A stretch of DNA of 64,000 bases from Pseudoteredinibacter isoporae_A. GTDB lineage: Bacteria > Pseudomonadota > Gammaproteobacteria > Pseudomonadales > Cellvibrionaceae. Below are positions 43,396 through 52,213 of the stretch, one piece after another (the first letter of the stretch is position 1; every line of letters starts with the position of its first letter). The notes under the pieces are model-generated. The model ran no database searches. It saw only the letters and a list, made by a program, of their open reading frames with translations, and had not been told where the DNA came from. The position numbers were made by a program, and so were the translations under genes. The stretch lies in assembly GCF_040372805.1 (NCBI RefSeq), contig NZ_BAABWJ010000003.1, forward strand, positions 310,001-374,000, written 5' to 3'.

Positions 43396-43415
43396 AAGTC
43401 TAATTTATTAGACTT
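43396..43415. promoter_or_regulatory. Inverted repeat between gabD and dps, candidate operator
   Basis: AAGTCTAA (43396-43403) and TTAGACTT (43408-43415) are a perfect 8-bp dyad with a TTTA centre. It lies in the 354-base divergent region between gabD and dps, which otherwise shows only a dps promoter candidate. It may control either gene. Confidence 0.45.
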
Positions 43416-43506
43416 AAGGTTAGAAAAACCCAACCCAATTATTCCGTATCGACTTACTTCAGCACAGCAATACATTGAAACTATCACGCCGATTCATTTA
43501 ATTAAT

Positions 43507-43535
43507 TTAAACTAAGAGCGAAGGCACGATATAGT
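43507..43535 (+). promoter_or_regulatory. Candidate promoter of dps
   Basis: TTAAAC (43507-43512) and TATAGT (43530-43535) are 17 bases apart, 64 bases before the dps start. The -35 is weak, as expected for an activated or stationary-phase promoter. Confidence 0.4.
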
Positions 43536-43598
43536 AAAACCATACTCAATGAGTCAAACACATTGAATAACACAAGCGAACTCGTTAAGGGAAGGATT

Positions 43599-44075
43599 AT
43601 GAGCCAGAACAGAACCATCAATATCGGTATCAATGATCAAGATCGTGAATCCATTGCAGAAGGACTCAGTCATTTATTGGCGGATAGCTACACTCTCTAT
43701 CTGCAAACCCATAACTTTCACTGGAATGTCACCGGCCCTCAGTTTCGCGAACTGCACCTGATGTTCGAAGAGCATTACACTGAACTTGCAACGGCAGTTG
43801 ACGAGATTGCTGAGCGTATTCGCACATTGGGCTACCCGGCTCCTGGTACATACAAAGCGTTTGCCGAATTGAGCTCAATTAAAGAAGTGGATGGCGTGCC
43901 TACACCAACGGAAATGCTCGAACTGTTGACCGACGCCCATGAGCAAGTTGTGCGAACCTGCCGGGAGGTATTAGGGACAGCACAGGACGCCGACGATGAA
44001 TCCAGCGCATCTCTGATTTCTGATCGCATGGTGATTCACGAGAAAACTGCCTGGATGCTGCGAAGCATGTTGTAA
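43599..44075 (+). CDS. dps: Dps-family DNA-protecting ferritin
   Basis: A 158-residue Dps. The ferroxidase centre residues are in THNFHWNVTGPQFRELHLMFEEHY and DEIAERIRTLG, the family pattern. Dodecamers oxidise and store iron and protect DNA from peroxide. It lacks a long Lys-rich N-terminal tail, so direct DNA binding may be weak. The ATG at 43599 follows GGAAGGATT; a longer open frame begins with TTG at 43563. Single gene with its own terminator, divergent from gabD. Confidence 0.94.
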   Translation: MSQNRTINIGINDQDRESIAEGLSHLLADSYTLYLQTHNFHWNVTGPQFRELHLMFEEHYTELATAVDEIAERIRTLGYPAPGTYKAFAELSSIKEVDGVPTPTEMLELLTDAHEQVVRTCREVLGTAQDADDESSASLISDRMVIHEKTAWMLRSML

Positions 44076-44080
44076 ATCAG

Positions 44081-44112
44081 AAAAGCCTGCCATTCAGCAG
44101 GCTTTCTATTTT
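44081..44112 (+). terminator. Terminator of dps
   Basis: AAAGCCTGC (44082-44090) and GCAGGCTTT (44097-44105) form a 9-bp stem with a 6-base loop, followed by CTATTTT on the plus strand. Confidence 0.75.
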
Positions 44113-44146
44113 CGCTGTGTAAACATACTTGGGAGGCACACCCAAA

Positions 44147-45337
44147 CTAATTGCTTCCTACAATGCCTTCATCCTGCAAGCGAGTAATATCTTCGGCACT
44201 CACCCCCAAGCTTTGCAGCACTTCCTGATTGTGAGCGCCCAGGGTCGGCCCCGCCCACTCGGTGCGTCCTGGAGTACGCTCCAGTTTTGGCAACATAGCC
44301 GGAATATCGAGTGGCTTACCATCTATTTCTACCCGCTCAAACATCCCACGCGCCTGATAATGAGGATCTTCTAACATGTCCTCAACATTATAGATCGGGC
44401 CCGCTGGCACCCGTTGCTCGGCCATCACGGCGAGCACATCGGCAATAGGCCTCGCCGAACACCAGCCAGAAAGAATCTGATCAATTTCTTCTTCATGCTC
44501 GACTCGCCCGGCATTATTTGCCAGACGCGGATCTTCGGCGAGATCGGGGTGTCCTATTCCGCTCATCAGCCGTTTGAAAATTGAATCGCCATTGCCACCA
44601 ATGACCACAAATTTTCCGTCACCGCAGCGATAAGTATTCGTCGGCACAATACCGGTCACCGTTGTCCCAGACGCTTCCCGCACGGCGCCCGCGCCGGAAT
44701 ACTCCGGCACGACCGCTTCCAGTAAATTGAACATGGCTTCGTACAGGGCTACGTCGATTGTTTGCCCTTTTCCAGACTGCTGCCGTTCCAAGAGCGCTAA
44801 AGCGATTCCTAATGCAGCATGAATGCCCGCAATCGTGTCACCAATGCTCAAATTCGGACGTACCGGGGCTTCCCCTGGAAAACCATTTACATGGCGAAAA
44901 CCAGAATATGCTTCGCACACCGAGGCAAAGCCGGGTTTATTCGCGTTGGGGCCATCCTGGCCATAGCCGGAAATTCGCGCGTAAACCAAGCCAGGATTGA
45001 CCGGTTTGATGTCCTCCGGGCCCAGCCCCCAATCTTCCATCACACCAGGGCGAAAATTTTCCACCAGGACATCAGCATCGTTTAACAACGCTTTTAAAAT
45101 CGATCGGCCTTCATTCTGTTTTAAATCGATGCAGACACTTTTTTTATTGCGCGCCAAGCTATACCACCAGAACGATGTACCGTTATTAAGCTCTCGCCAG
45201 CCACGAATGGGGTCACCACCAGGAGGCTCCACCTTAATGACTTCTGCTCCGAAGTAAGCCAATAGCGAACCAGCAAACGGGCCAGCCAAGAGTTGGCCCA
45301 CTTCAATAACGCGCAAACCTGCTAAAGGTTTTGCCAT
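44147..45337 (-). CDS. CaiB/BaiF-family CoA-transferase
   Basis: A 396-residue class III CoA-transferase. It starts PLAGLRVIEVGQLLAGPF, and YFGAEVIKVEPPGGDPIRGW contacts CoA. The catalytic Asp is Asp167 in SIGDTIAGIHAALG. The C-terminal half has the usual RVPAGPIYNVEDMLEDPHYQ. It moves CoA from a donor thioester to an organic acid. The substrate cannot be told; succinyl-CoA-linked acids are common. It is 18 bases after a rhomboid gene, in the same direction. Confidence 0.92.
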   Translation of the reverse strand: MAKPLAGLRVIEVGQLLAGPFAGSLLAYFGAEVIKVEPPGGDPIRGWRELNNGTSFWWYSLARNKKSVCIDLKQNEGRSILKALLNDADVLVENFRPGVMEDWGLGPEDIKPVNPGLVYARISGYGQDGPNANKPGFASVCEAYSGFRHVNGFPGEAPVRPNLSIGDTIAGIHAALGIALALLERQQSGKGQTIDVALYEAMFNLLEAVVPEYSGAGAVREASGTTVTGIVPTNTYRCGDGKFVVIGGNGDSIFKRLMSGIGHPDLAEDPRLANNAGRVEHEEEIDQILSGWCSARPIADVLAVMAEQRVPAGPIYNVEDMLEDPHYQARGMFERVEIDGKPLDIPAMLPKLERTPGRTEWAGPTLGAHNQEVLQSLGVSAEDITRLQDEGIVGSN

Positions 45338-45355
45338 ATCAAACTCCGTTCAAAA

Positions 45356-46441
45356 CTAACGTTTTAGCCGTACCGACTCGTGCCCCAGCATTGCCAGCAT
45401 GGGATTTCTCTGGTGCACCCAGTCTTTCAGTAGCAAGGCAAATACAAGTCCCGCCACAAAACCGGATATGTGCGCGGGATAATCCATACCATCGTCCAAG
45501 AAAAATAAACCGAACACATTCAACCCTACCCACAAGGCAAAAAACCACATCACGGAAAGCTTTTTCTGATAGAGAATAAACATAAAACTCAAGCTGGCAT
45601 GACGAAACCAGATCATGTACATGGCAAACAAGCCGGCAATCGCACCACTGGCACCAATCGATGGAATATCAGATCCGTAGCGCCACAACATCGTCCCTAG
45701 CGAGGCAAGGAGGCCACAGGTCAAATAAAGTAACAGATAAGAAAAGTGCCCAAGGGCGTCTTCAAGGTTGTCGCCGATGATGGCCAGGAAATACATATTG
45801 GCACCCAGGTGCCACACGGAACCGTGCAAAAACACGCAACTGAGTAATGTCCATACTTGATTCCCGTCAGCCACAATCGTTGGGGTCATCGCAAAATGAT
45901 TCAACACCCAATTATAACTGGCATCATTAAAAAAGTAGGCGAGAAAAATTAGTATATTCAAAGCAAGCAAGCTGTAGTTCACCCAGGGAATGCACTTCAC
46001 TTTAGCATTGAACTCAACGGGCATTTGGAGCAACAGCTGAAAAAAATAGGTTTTCCAACTCAGACCTTTGTTCAGTTCCTGTAGATGAGAGGCCAGCTCC
46101 GGGCTCTTCTCTACTGGGGGCAATTCACCACGATCCAGCCAACTGCCTTCGCAATGCACACAGATATCAATTTCCAGATGAAAATGTTCCAGAAGGTGGT
46201 GGCGCTGCATATTGAGTTTGCAGCTTGGACATTCAATATCGGACTCCCCCAGACTTTGCCCGAAACTTTCTCGAAAACAGCTGAGGTCTACTTCGGGGTT
46301 CTTCGCTCGAATGACAGCGTTCACTTCGTCTTTATCAAACCACAGCCCGCCACAAGCTCGGCACAAATCCAGTTCCTGCCGCTCGTAGCGGTGTTGAATC
46401 AAAGCCTCTTCGTCACAACGTGGGCATTGTTTATCAACCAT
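45356..46441 (-). CDS. Rhomboid intramembrane protease with two N-terminal zinc ribbons
   Basis: A 361-residue protein. Residues 1-40 and 65-107 are two TFIIB-type zinc ribbons: C6/C9 with C27/C30, and C71/C74 with C94/C97, each ending in a CxxCxGxWxDxxE-type motif. After a 40-residue linker, six membrane helices (about 152-340) form a rhomboid domain. Catalytic Ser265 is in GASGAIAG and His324 in AHISGF. The HGSVWHLGANMYFL motif (206-219) gives the oxyanion-side His and Asn. It cuts membrane proteins within or near the membrane. The zinc ribbons, probably cytoplasmic, may recruit substrates. The target is unknown. Confidence 0.92.
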   Translation of the reverse strand: MVDKQCPRCDEEALIQHRYERQELDLCRACGGLWFDKDEVNAVIRAKNPEVDLSCFRESFGQSLGESDIECPSCKLNMQRHHLLEHFHLEIDICVHCEGSWLDRGELPPVEKSPELASHLQELNKGLSWKTYFFQLLLQMPVEFNAKVKCIPWVNYSLLALNILIFLAYFFNDASYNWVLNHFAMTPTIVADGNQVWTLLSCVFLHGSVWHLGANMYFLAIIGDNLEDALGHFSYLLLYLTCGLLASLGTMLWRYGSDIPSIGASGAIAGLFAMYMIWFRHASLSFMFILYQKKLSVMWFFALWVGLNVFGLFFLDDGMDYPAHISGFVAGLVFALLLKDWVHQRNPMLAMLGHESVRLKR

Positions 46442-46464
46442 GGGGCCTCTCTAAATCAAGGTGG

Positions 46465-47451
46465 CTAGTCCAGAGCCAACACAATTTTTCCGATTAAGTC
46501 ATGGGATTCCATCAACTTATGGGCCTCAGCCACTTCTTGAATGGAAAATTCTGCCGCCATTACCGGCTTGAACTTACCTTCGGCAATCAACGGCCAGATG
46601 TGCTTCTGCAAATTTTGTGCAATGGCAGACTTTTCGATATCGCTTTGCGGCCGGAGTGTAGACCCTGTCAGAGTGAGCCTTTTGATCATGACTGCACGAA
46701 AATCCACTTCGGTCTTGGCACCACGTAAAAATGCAATGCTCACCAGTCGCCCATCTTTTGCGGCCATGTTGAGGTTTTTCTGAATATAATCGCCACCCAC
46801 CATATCAAGAATAACATCAACGCCTTGGCCACCACTGGCTTCAAAAGAAGCCAATTCAAAATCATCCTCTTGATAATTCCACACTTGATCAGCCCCGAGA
46901 TCTAAACAGGCCTTCTGTTTCGCTGCGCTGCCAACGGTCGCATAAACCTCTGCCCCCATGGCTTTGGCCATTTGAATAGCCGTCGTGCCAATACCGCTGG
47001 CTCCGCCATGCACCAAAAATGTCTCTCCAGCCTGCAGGCGACCACGGTCGAACACATTCGTCCAAACAGTAAAACAAGTTTCCGGCAGTGCCGCCGCTTC
47101 CGCCATGCTCAAGCCTTCTGGAATCGGGAGGCATTGTCCCGCTGGCACGGCAACTTGTTGCGCATAGGCGCCGCCATTACACAGGGCACAAACTTTATCG
47201 CCTGGCGACCAGGCTTCGACTCCTTCACCTAGCGCGATAATTTCACCGGACACTTCCAGTCCCATGGTGGGACTGGCACCGGGAGGTGGCGGATATAATC
47301 CCATGCGCTGGAAAATATCGGGGCGATTGACGCCGGCATAAGCAACTTGAATCAGTACCTCGCCGGGCTTAGGTGACACCTCGCCGACTTCCTGCCAAAC
47401 CATGTTCTCAGCTGCGCCAGCTTCTGTTAAGCCGATACCCCATACACTCAT
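46465..47451 (-). CDS. Quinone oxidoreductase, PIG3/zeta-crystallin family
   Basis: A 328-residue NADPH-dependent medium-chain reductase without zinc. The N-terminal half has GEVLIQVAYAGVNRPDIFQRMG and YPPPPGASPTMGLEVSGE, the PIG3-type signature. The Rossmann half has LVHGGASGIGTTAIQMAKAMGA. It reduces quinones or enals. The ATG at 47451 with GGAGAA upstream is preferred; 14 further open codons precede it. It is 23 bases before the rhomboid gene in the same direction, so it may share a transcript with the rhomboid and CoA-transferase genes. It diverges from a glutamate synthase-like gene. Confidence 0.93.
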   Translation of the reverse strand: MSVWGIGLTEAGAAENMVWQEVGEVSPKPGEVLIQVAYAGVNRPDIFQRMGLYPPPPGASPTMGLEVSGEIIALGEGVEAWSPGDKVCALCNGGAYAQQVAVPAGQCLPIPEGLSMAEAAALPETCFTVWTNVFDRGRLQAGETFLVHGGASGIGTTAIQMAKAMGAEVYATVGSAAKQKACLDLGADQVWNYQEDDFELASFEASGGQGVDVILDMVGGDYIQKNLNMAAKDGRLVSIAFLRGAKTEVDFRAVMIKRLTLTGSTLRPQSDIEKSAIAQNLQKHIWPLIAEGKFKPVMAAEFSIQEVAEAHKLMESHDLIGKIVLALD

Positions 47452-47600
47452 AGTATTGTTCTCCCGAACACGTGTCCCGTCAGGCCGATACAAGCCTCAA
47501 TTGGCCAAATCGCACCACGCGATTTTAACGGTGGCCCTGTATAAGACGAGGTTTATAATGAATTGCATCCTAACGTATAACAGCCTGAAGGAAAATCACG

Positions 47601-49121
47601 ATGCTTAGCGATATCCTGCACATTACGGCCGACCTCTTTATTGAGTACGCCGCCCTGCTTCTATTGCTTTTACTGCTCACATTGATCGGGGCCATTATCT
47701 ATATGTACATCGTAGATATACGTCAGACGCGGCATGCAATCCGTCGCAACTACCCCGTAATCGGACGATTCCGTTATTGGTTTGAGCACCTAGGGGAATT
47801 CTTCAGACAGTATTTTTTCGCAATGGACCGCGAGGAGCTGCCCTTTAATCGCGCACAGCGCAGTTGGGTGTATCAAGCCGCCAAGAACATCGACACCACC
47901 ACAGCCTTTGGCTCGACACGCCCATTGAACCAGACCGGAGATATTATTTTCCTCAATGCCCTGTTCCCCAAACTCAAACATGAATTTACACCTGCCGAAC
48001 CGGTGCGATTTGGCGAAGGTTTCGCCCGGCAATCTTACGCGGCCAACAGCGTGTTTAATATTTCGGCGATGAGTTTTGGCTCTCTGTCATCTGTCGCTGT
48101 ACGAGCGTTGTCGCACGGCGCTCAGCAAGCAGGAATTTGGATGAACACCGGTGAAGGTGGGCTGTCACCCTACCATTTATCCGGGGGCTGCGACATTGTC
48201 TTTCAAATCGGTACCGCCAAGTATGGTGTGCGAGACGATGCGGGAAATTTGAGCGATGACAAGCTTCGGGAGATCGCCTCTCATAAAGAGGTCAAAATGA
48301 TTGAATTGAAGCTGGCACAAGGGGCTAAGCCCGGTAAAGGTGGCATTCTTCCCGCGGAAAAAGTGACCGCTGAAATCGCGGCCATCCGAGGCATTCCTGA
48401 AGGCAAGGCATCCCTCAGTCCCAATGGCCACACGGATATCAACAGCTTGGAACAACTGCTGGACAACATTCATCACATCCGAGAAGTAAGCGGCCTCCCG
48501 GTAGGTTTTAAAACGGTGATTGGGCAGAGCCATTGGCTGCGAGAGCTGTGTGAACTGATTCAAACAAAGGGATTGGAATACGCTCCAGACTTTATCACCA
48601 TCGACAGCGGTGACGGAGGCACAGGTGCCGCCCCACAATCCCTGATCGATTTCATGGGGCTGCCAATCAAACGTAGCCTGCCAATGGTCGTCAATACTCT
48701 GGTGGAATACGGCCTGCGCGATCGAATTCGTGTGATTACCTCGGGCAAGCTGATCAACCCTGCCAATGTGGCCTGGGCATTATGCGTGGGTGCTGATGTG
48801 GTGGTCTCAGCCCGAGGCTTCATGTTTTCTCTCGGCTGTATTCAGGCTTTGCAATGCAACAAAAATACCTGTCCAACCGGTATTACGACCCATGATCCCG
48901 ATTTGCAGGAAGGTCTAGATCCCCACAACAAAGCCAACCGTGTCGCTCACTTTGCCAAAAACATGCTGAAAGAACTGGATGTGATTGCTCATTCCTGTGG
49001 CGTTGAAAATGTGCGCCATCTCAATCGCAGCCACGCACAAATTATCAATGAGCACGGACTGCCTGAACCAATGGAACTGGTTTTTCCAGAGGCGACCAAA
49101 GGCAACACAGGTTCATCGTAA
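47601..49121 (+). CDS. Membrane-anchored glutamate synthase-like FMN protein
   Basis: A 506-residue protein with an N-terminal membrane helix (about 16-36, AALLLLLLLLTLIGAIIYMY). The rest is the FMN-binding central domain of glutamate synthase (NISAMSFGSLSSVAVRALSHG, NTGEGGLSPYHL, TIDSGDGGTGAAPQSL). The Cys set in GCIQALQCNKNTCPTGI fits a [3Fe-4S] site. The glutaminase domain of GltB is missing, as in archaeal-type and ferredoxin-type relatives. This family is widespread as a single gene and its reaction is unproven. It diverges from the quinone reductase and converges with pdxH. Confidence 0.9.
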   Translation: MLSDILHITADLFIEYAALLLLLLLLTLIGAIIYMYIVDIRQTRHAIRRNYPVIGRFRYWFEHLGEFFRQYFFAMDREELPFNRAQRSWVYQAAKNIDTTTAFGSTRPLNQTGDIIFLNALFPKLKHEFTPAEPVRFGEGFARQSYAANSVFNISAMSFGSLSSVAVRALSHGAQQAGIWMNTGEGGLSPYHLSGGCDIVFQIGTAKYGVRDDAGNLSDDKLREIASHKEVKMIELKLAQGAKPGKGGILPAEKVTAEIAAIRGIPEGKASLSPNGHTDINSLEQLLDNIHHIREVSGLPVGFKTVIGQSHWLRELCELIQTKGLEYAPDFITIDSGDGGTGAAPQSLIDFMGLPIKRSLPMVVNTLVEYGLRDRIRVITSGKLINPANVAWALCVGADVVVSARGFMFSLGCIQALQCNKNTCPTGITTHDPDLQEGLDPHNKANRVAHFAKNMLKELDVIAHSCGVENVRHLNRSHAQIINEHGLPEPMELVFPEATKGNTGSS

Positions 49122-49127
49122 GCGATG

Positions 49128-49160
49128 TTCAGCGCCGGCCCTATGGCGCCAGGCGCTGAA
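49128..49160. terminator. Hairpin at the convergent ends of the FMN protein gene and pdxH
   Basis: TTCAGCGCC (49128-49136) and GGCGCTGAA (49152-49160) are perfect arms around a 15-base loop. They lie 6 bases after one stop and overlap the last codons of pdxH. No T run follows, so it may be a weak bidirectional terminator or a stabilising 3' hairpin. Confidence 0.4.
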
Positions 49161-49812
49161 TTGCCCAATCACTGTCAGGCTGCAATTGATACTCAAACCG
49201 ATCGTGCAGACGATTGGCGCCTCCCTGCCAAAACTCAACACGCACAGGCTTGATTCGAAAGCCACCCCAAAAATCTGGCAGCGGAATTTTACCGGCTGAA
49301 AATTTCTGCTTCATTGACGCAAACTGCTGCATCAATAGCTCACGTGATGACACGGGTCGGCTTTGTTCCGAGGCCCAGGCTGCCAACTGACTCTCTTCGG
49401 GTCTGGAAAGGAAATACTGCAGAGATTCTTTTTGACTGACTTTTTCAGCAACACCGGCAATTTTCACCTGGCGCTCCAAAGCGTGCCAGGGAAAGTGCAA
49501 ACTGACTTTGTCATTGGCGGCAATGTCTTGAGCTTTGCGCGAGCCATAGTTGGTGTAGAACACAAAACCGTCTTTATCCACCGCTTTCAGCAATACGATA
49601 CGCTGGCTGGGTTGCCCTGTTGCATCCACGGTCGCAACCGTCATGGCGGTCGGGTCTTGAATGCCGGCATCCACGGCTTGTTTTAACCAATGTTCAAATT
49701 GCGCAATCGGACAATCCTTTAACTGCTCACGGTGCAAGCCGCCCTGCAAATACTCTCGCCTGAGCTGATCAATGGATAATTCTGACACTGTGCTAATCTC
49801 CGCAATTCTCAT
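49141..49812 (-). CDS. pdxH: Pyridoxamine 5'-phosphate oxidase
   Basis: PdxH, 223 residues, an FMN enzyme making pyridoxal phosphate from pyridoxine or pyridoxamine phosphate. Landmarks are PTAMTVATVDATGQPSQRIV, the FMN-binding FVFYTNYGSRKAQDI, and the C-terminal PVRVEFWQGGANRLHDRFEY. Length and motifs match the E. coli enzyme (218). It is a single gene with about 130 bases to the divergent mobA. Confidence 0.97.
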   Translation of the reverse strand: MRIAEISTVSELSIDQLRREYLQGGLHREQLKDCPIAQFEHWLKQAVDAGIQDPTAMTVATVDATGQPSQRIVLLKAVDKDGFVFYTNYGSRKAQDIAANDKVSLHFPWHALERQVKIAGVAEKVSQKESLQYFLSRPEESQLAAWASEQSRPVSSRELLMQQFASMKQKFSAGKIPLPDFWGGFRIKPVRVEFWQGGANRLHDRFEYQLQPDSDWAIQRLAP

Positions 49813-49945
49813 AGAATCTAATCGTGAAATTCAGGTATGCGCGCCACCACTAGGCTATCAGGCTGACGCAAACCGGTTCTAGTATAAACCAGAGAGATAT
49901 TGGATTGCGCGCCCAAACCTGCAGAGCAGCACAAAAGATCAAGCC

Positions 49946-50584
49946 ATGATACAACCGAACTATGCACAATTGATTTTATGTGGCGGAGAAGGCCGACGCA
50001 TGGCATCGGCGTATGCTCAAAAAGCCCTGGCCGAGTTTCATGGTCACCCCTTACTGAGCCATGCATTGAGCAAGCAGCAAGCTTCAACGGAAGCCGTTCT
50101 TGTAAGCTGCGGCCCCAAACCCGCGCACCACACCGAGATCACCCTACGCCACGAGGCTATGCAGGCCTTACTGAATGACAGTAAGGTACCGACGGAAACC
50201 CTGTACGACGCCAGCGACCTCCATCTCGGGCCATTGGCCGGGATTTTCAGTGGTTTGGATTACTGTATTCAGCAACGTCCCTATTGCGAGCATCTGCTGG
50301 TGTCTCCGGTAGACACCCCCAGGCAAGCCCCGGACTTGGGACAACAACTGCTGGCTGCCAGTCGGCAAGCACCCAAACACATTATTGTCAGTGAATGCGA
50401 AGGCCGCCTGCACCCCCTTCACAGCCTCTGGCCCGTGGCCGCCTACCAAAGCCTTGAAGACTATTTGAGCAGGGGCGAGCGGCGAGTAATGGGCTTCATT
50501 GAACGCTTTGGCTATGAGAGCCTTAATGTCCCAGACCCCGATTCATTTCAAAATATCAATAGCCCAGAAGATCTGTCTTCCTGA
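49946..50584 (+). CDS. mobA: Molybdenum cofactor guanylyltransferase
   Basis: MobA-type nucleotidyltransferase, 212 residues, which adds GMP to molybdopterin to form MGD for DMSO-reductase-type enzymes. The nucleotide-binding LILCGGEGRRM is a variant of the usual LAGGxGxRMGG. The conserved Lys is in YAQKALAEF. LHLGPLAGIFSGL, LLVSPVDTPRQAP and FQNINSPEDL near the C-terminus also match. The motif is divergent, so a related NTP transferase is possible, but moaA and moaB follow directly. First gene of a six-gene run with short gaps. Confidence 0.85.
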   Translation: MIQPNYAQLILCGGEGRRMASAYAQKALAEFHGHPLLSHALSKQQASTEAVLVSCGPKPAHHTEITLRHEAMQALLNDSKVPTETLYDASDLHLGPLAGIFSGLDYCIQQRPYCEHLLVSPVDTPRQAPDLGQQLLAASRQAPKHIIVSECEGRLHPLHSLWPVAAYQSLEDYLSRGERRVMGFIERFGYESLNVPDPDSFQNINSPEDLSS

Positions 50585-50647
50585 GGATTAACACTTTTTG
50601 ACTATTTCGACACTGGCAGCGTCGCCTACTTGGGTTAAGATCTCAGC

Positions 50648-51625
50648 ATGGCACTCGTAGATTCTTTCGGCAGACATATTGACTACTTACGGCTTTCCCT
50701 GACAGATCGCTGTGATTTTCGCTGTGTCTATTGCATGGCCGAAGATATGCAGTTTTTACCTCGCGCTCAGGTGTTGAGCCTGGAAGAGTGTGAAATTCTG
50801 GTTAAAGCCTTCGTAAAACTGGGGATTAAAAAAGTACGCCTGACCGGAGGTGAACCTCTGGTCCGTAATGGTGCCGTCGAGCTTATGGCCCGATTAAAGG
50901 CCATACCCGGTCTGGAAGAACTCTTATTGACCACCAATGGATCAAGATTGGAGGCGTTGGCTCCCGACTTAAAGAAAGCGGGGCTCGATCGCATCAATGT
51001 CAGCCTGGATACATTGAACCCAGGCCGTTTCAAAGAACTCAGTCGAACCGGCAAACTCGAACACGTTCTTGCGGGTTTGCGCGCGGCGAGAGCGGCCGGT
51101 TTTGAACGCATCAAACTCAACAGTGTGATTTTGAAAAATCGTAACGCTGACGAAGTGGAAGACCTCGTGCAATTCGCCCTTCACGAAGGCTTTGATCTTT
51201 CCTTCATTGAAGCGATGCCTCTGGGGCACATAGACGATCACCAACGAAGCGAAGAATTCATCAGCTCAGCCGACATTCAAACGCGCCTGGAAAAACGCTG
51301 GCCATTGGAATCGAGCCAATACAAAACCGGTGGGCCATCCCGTTACTGGAAAATCGGTGACAACCAGATCGGTTTTATCTCACCACACAGCAATAATTTT
51401 TGCGCAAGCTGCAATCGTTTAAGAGTGACTGCCGAAGGGCGACTGCTCCTATGCCTGGGCAATGAACACTCGTTGGATCTCAAGGCCATCATGCGACGCT
51501 ACCCGGGTGATCACGCTCGCTTGCAACACGGGATTGAGGCAGCAATGGCCAATAAACCTGAACGCCATCACTTCGATATTAATGAAACACAAATCGTCCG
51601 CTTTATGAATACCACAGGCGGATAA
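50648..51625 (+). CDS. moaA: GTP 3',8-cyclase MoaA
   Basis: MoaA, 325 residues, a radical SAM enzyme for the first step of molybdopterin synthesis. The N-terminal cluster Cys are 22, 26 and 29 (CDFRCVYC). The C-terminal cluster Cys are 252, 255 and 269 (FCASCNRLRV...LLLC). The protein ends in TGG; the C-terminal Gly-Gly tail is needed in known MoaA. RLTGGEPLVR binds SAM. It lies 63 bases after mobA and 31 before moaB. moaC, moaD and moaE are not in the window. Confidence 0.97.
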   Translation: MALVDSFGRHIDYLRLSLTDRCDFRCVYCMAEDMQFLPRAQVLSLEECEILVKAFVKLGIKKVRLTGGEPLVRNGAVELMARLKAIPGLEELLLTTNGSRLEALAPDLKKAGLDRINVSLDTLNPGRFKELSRTGKLEHVLAGLRAARAAGFERIKLNSVILKNRNADEVEDLVQFALHEGFDLSFIEAMPLGHIDDHQRSEEFISSADIQTRLEKRWPLESSQYKTGGPSRYWKIGDNQIGFISPHSNNFCASCNRLRVTAEGRLLLCLGNEHSLDLKAIMRRYPGDHARLQHGIEAAMANKPERHHFDINETQIVRFMNTTGG

Positions 51626-51656
51626 AGAACGTCACAGGACTTATACAGACAGCATC

Positions 51657-52172
51657 ATGAGCAAACCAACACCCAGCAGCGACGCAATCCCCCTACGCAT
51701 TGCTGTACTCACTGTTTCCGATACACGCGACCACAGTAACGATACCTCTGGAGATCTATTGGTAGAGTTGCTGCAAGATGCAGGGCATCACTTGCAACAA
51801 CGCGATCTGGTGAAGGACGACATTTACCAGATTCGGGCCGTCTGCTCTCAGTGGATCGCTGATTCCGAAGTGCAAGTTGTTTTAATTACTGGCGGCACCG
51901 GATTTTCCGGTCGTGACAGCACTCCCGAGGCCGTGCGTCCTTTACTCGATAAAGAAGTCATCGGCTTCGGGGAGATGTTCCGTTATATCTCTCTGGAACA
52001 GGTAGGCAGCTCAACGATCCAATCTCGCGCCATGGGAGGCCTGGTGAATAAAACGTTGATCTTTTGTTTGCCTGGTTCAAACAACGCCTGTCGAACGGCT
52101 TGGGATGGTATTTTGCTGGAACAGCTCGACAGCCGGCAAAAACCCTGCAATTTTGTTGGACTGCTCAGCTAA
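51657..52172 (+). CDS. moaB: Molybdopterin adenylyltransferase-type protein MoaB
   Basis: A 171-residue MoaB/Mog-fold protein. RIAVLTVSDTRDHSNDTSGD is the typical start, and VVLITGGTGFSGRDSTPEAV is the substrate-binding loop. SIGFGEMFR-type sequence (VIGFGEMFRYISLEQVG) and the C-terminal FCLPGSNNACRTAWDGIL also match. Proteins of this type adenylate molybdopterin or are inactive MoaB relatives; which applies here cannot be told. Third gene of the molybdenum-cofactor run. Confidence 0.94.
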   Translation: MSKPTPSSDAIPLRIAVLTVSDTRDHSNDTSGDLLVELLQDAGHHLQQRDLVKDDIYQIRAVCSQWIADSEVQVVLITGGTGFSGRDSTPEAVRPLLDKEVIGFGEMFRYISLEQVGSSTIQSRAMGGLVNKTLIFCLPGSNNACRTAWDGILLEQLDSRQKPCNFVGLLS

Positions 52173-52213
52173 AGCGACTCAAAGTACCCCCATCAATCAA
52201 AGAGGGCTGCACC

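Noticed and set aside
49813..50647. A molybdenum-cofactor riboswitch ahead of mobA or moaA.
   Set aside because: The gaps are short (133 and 63 bases) and no conserved Moco-type structure was seen by eye.
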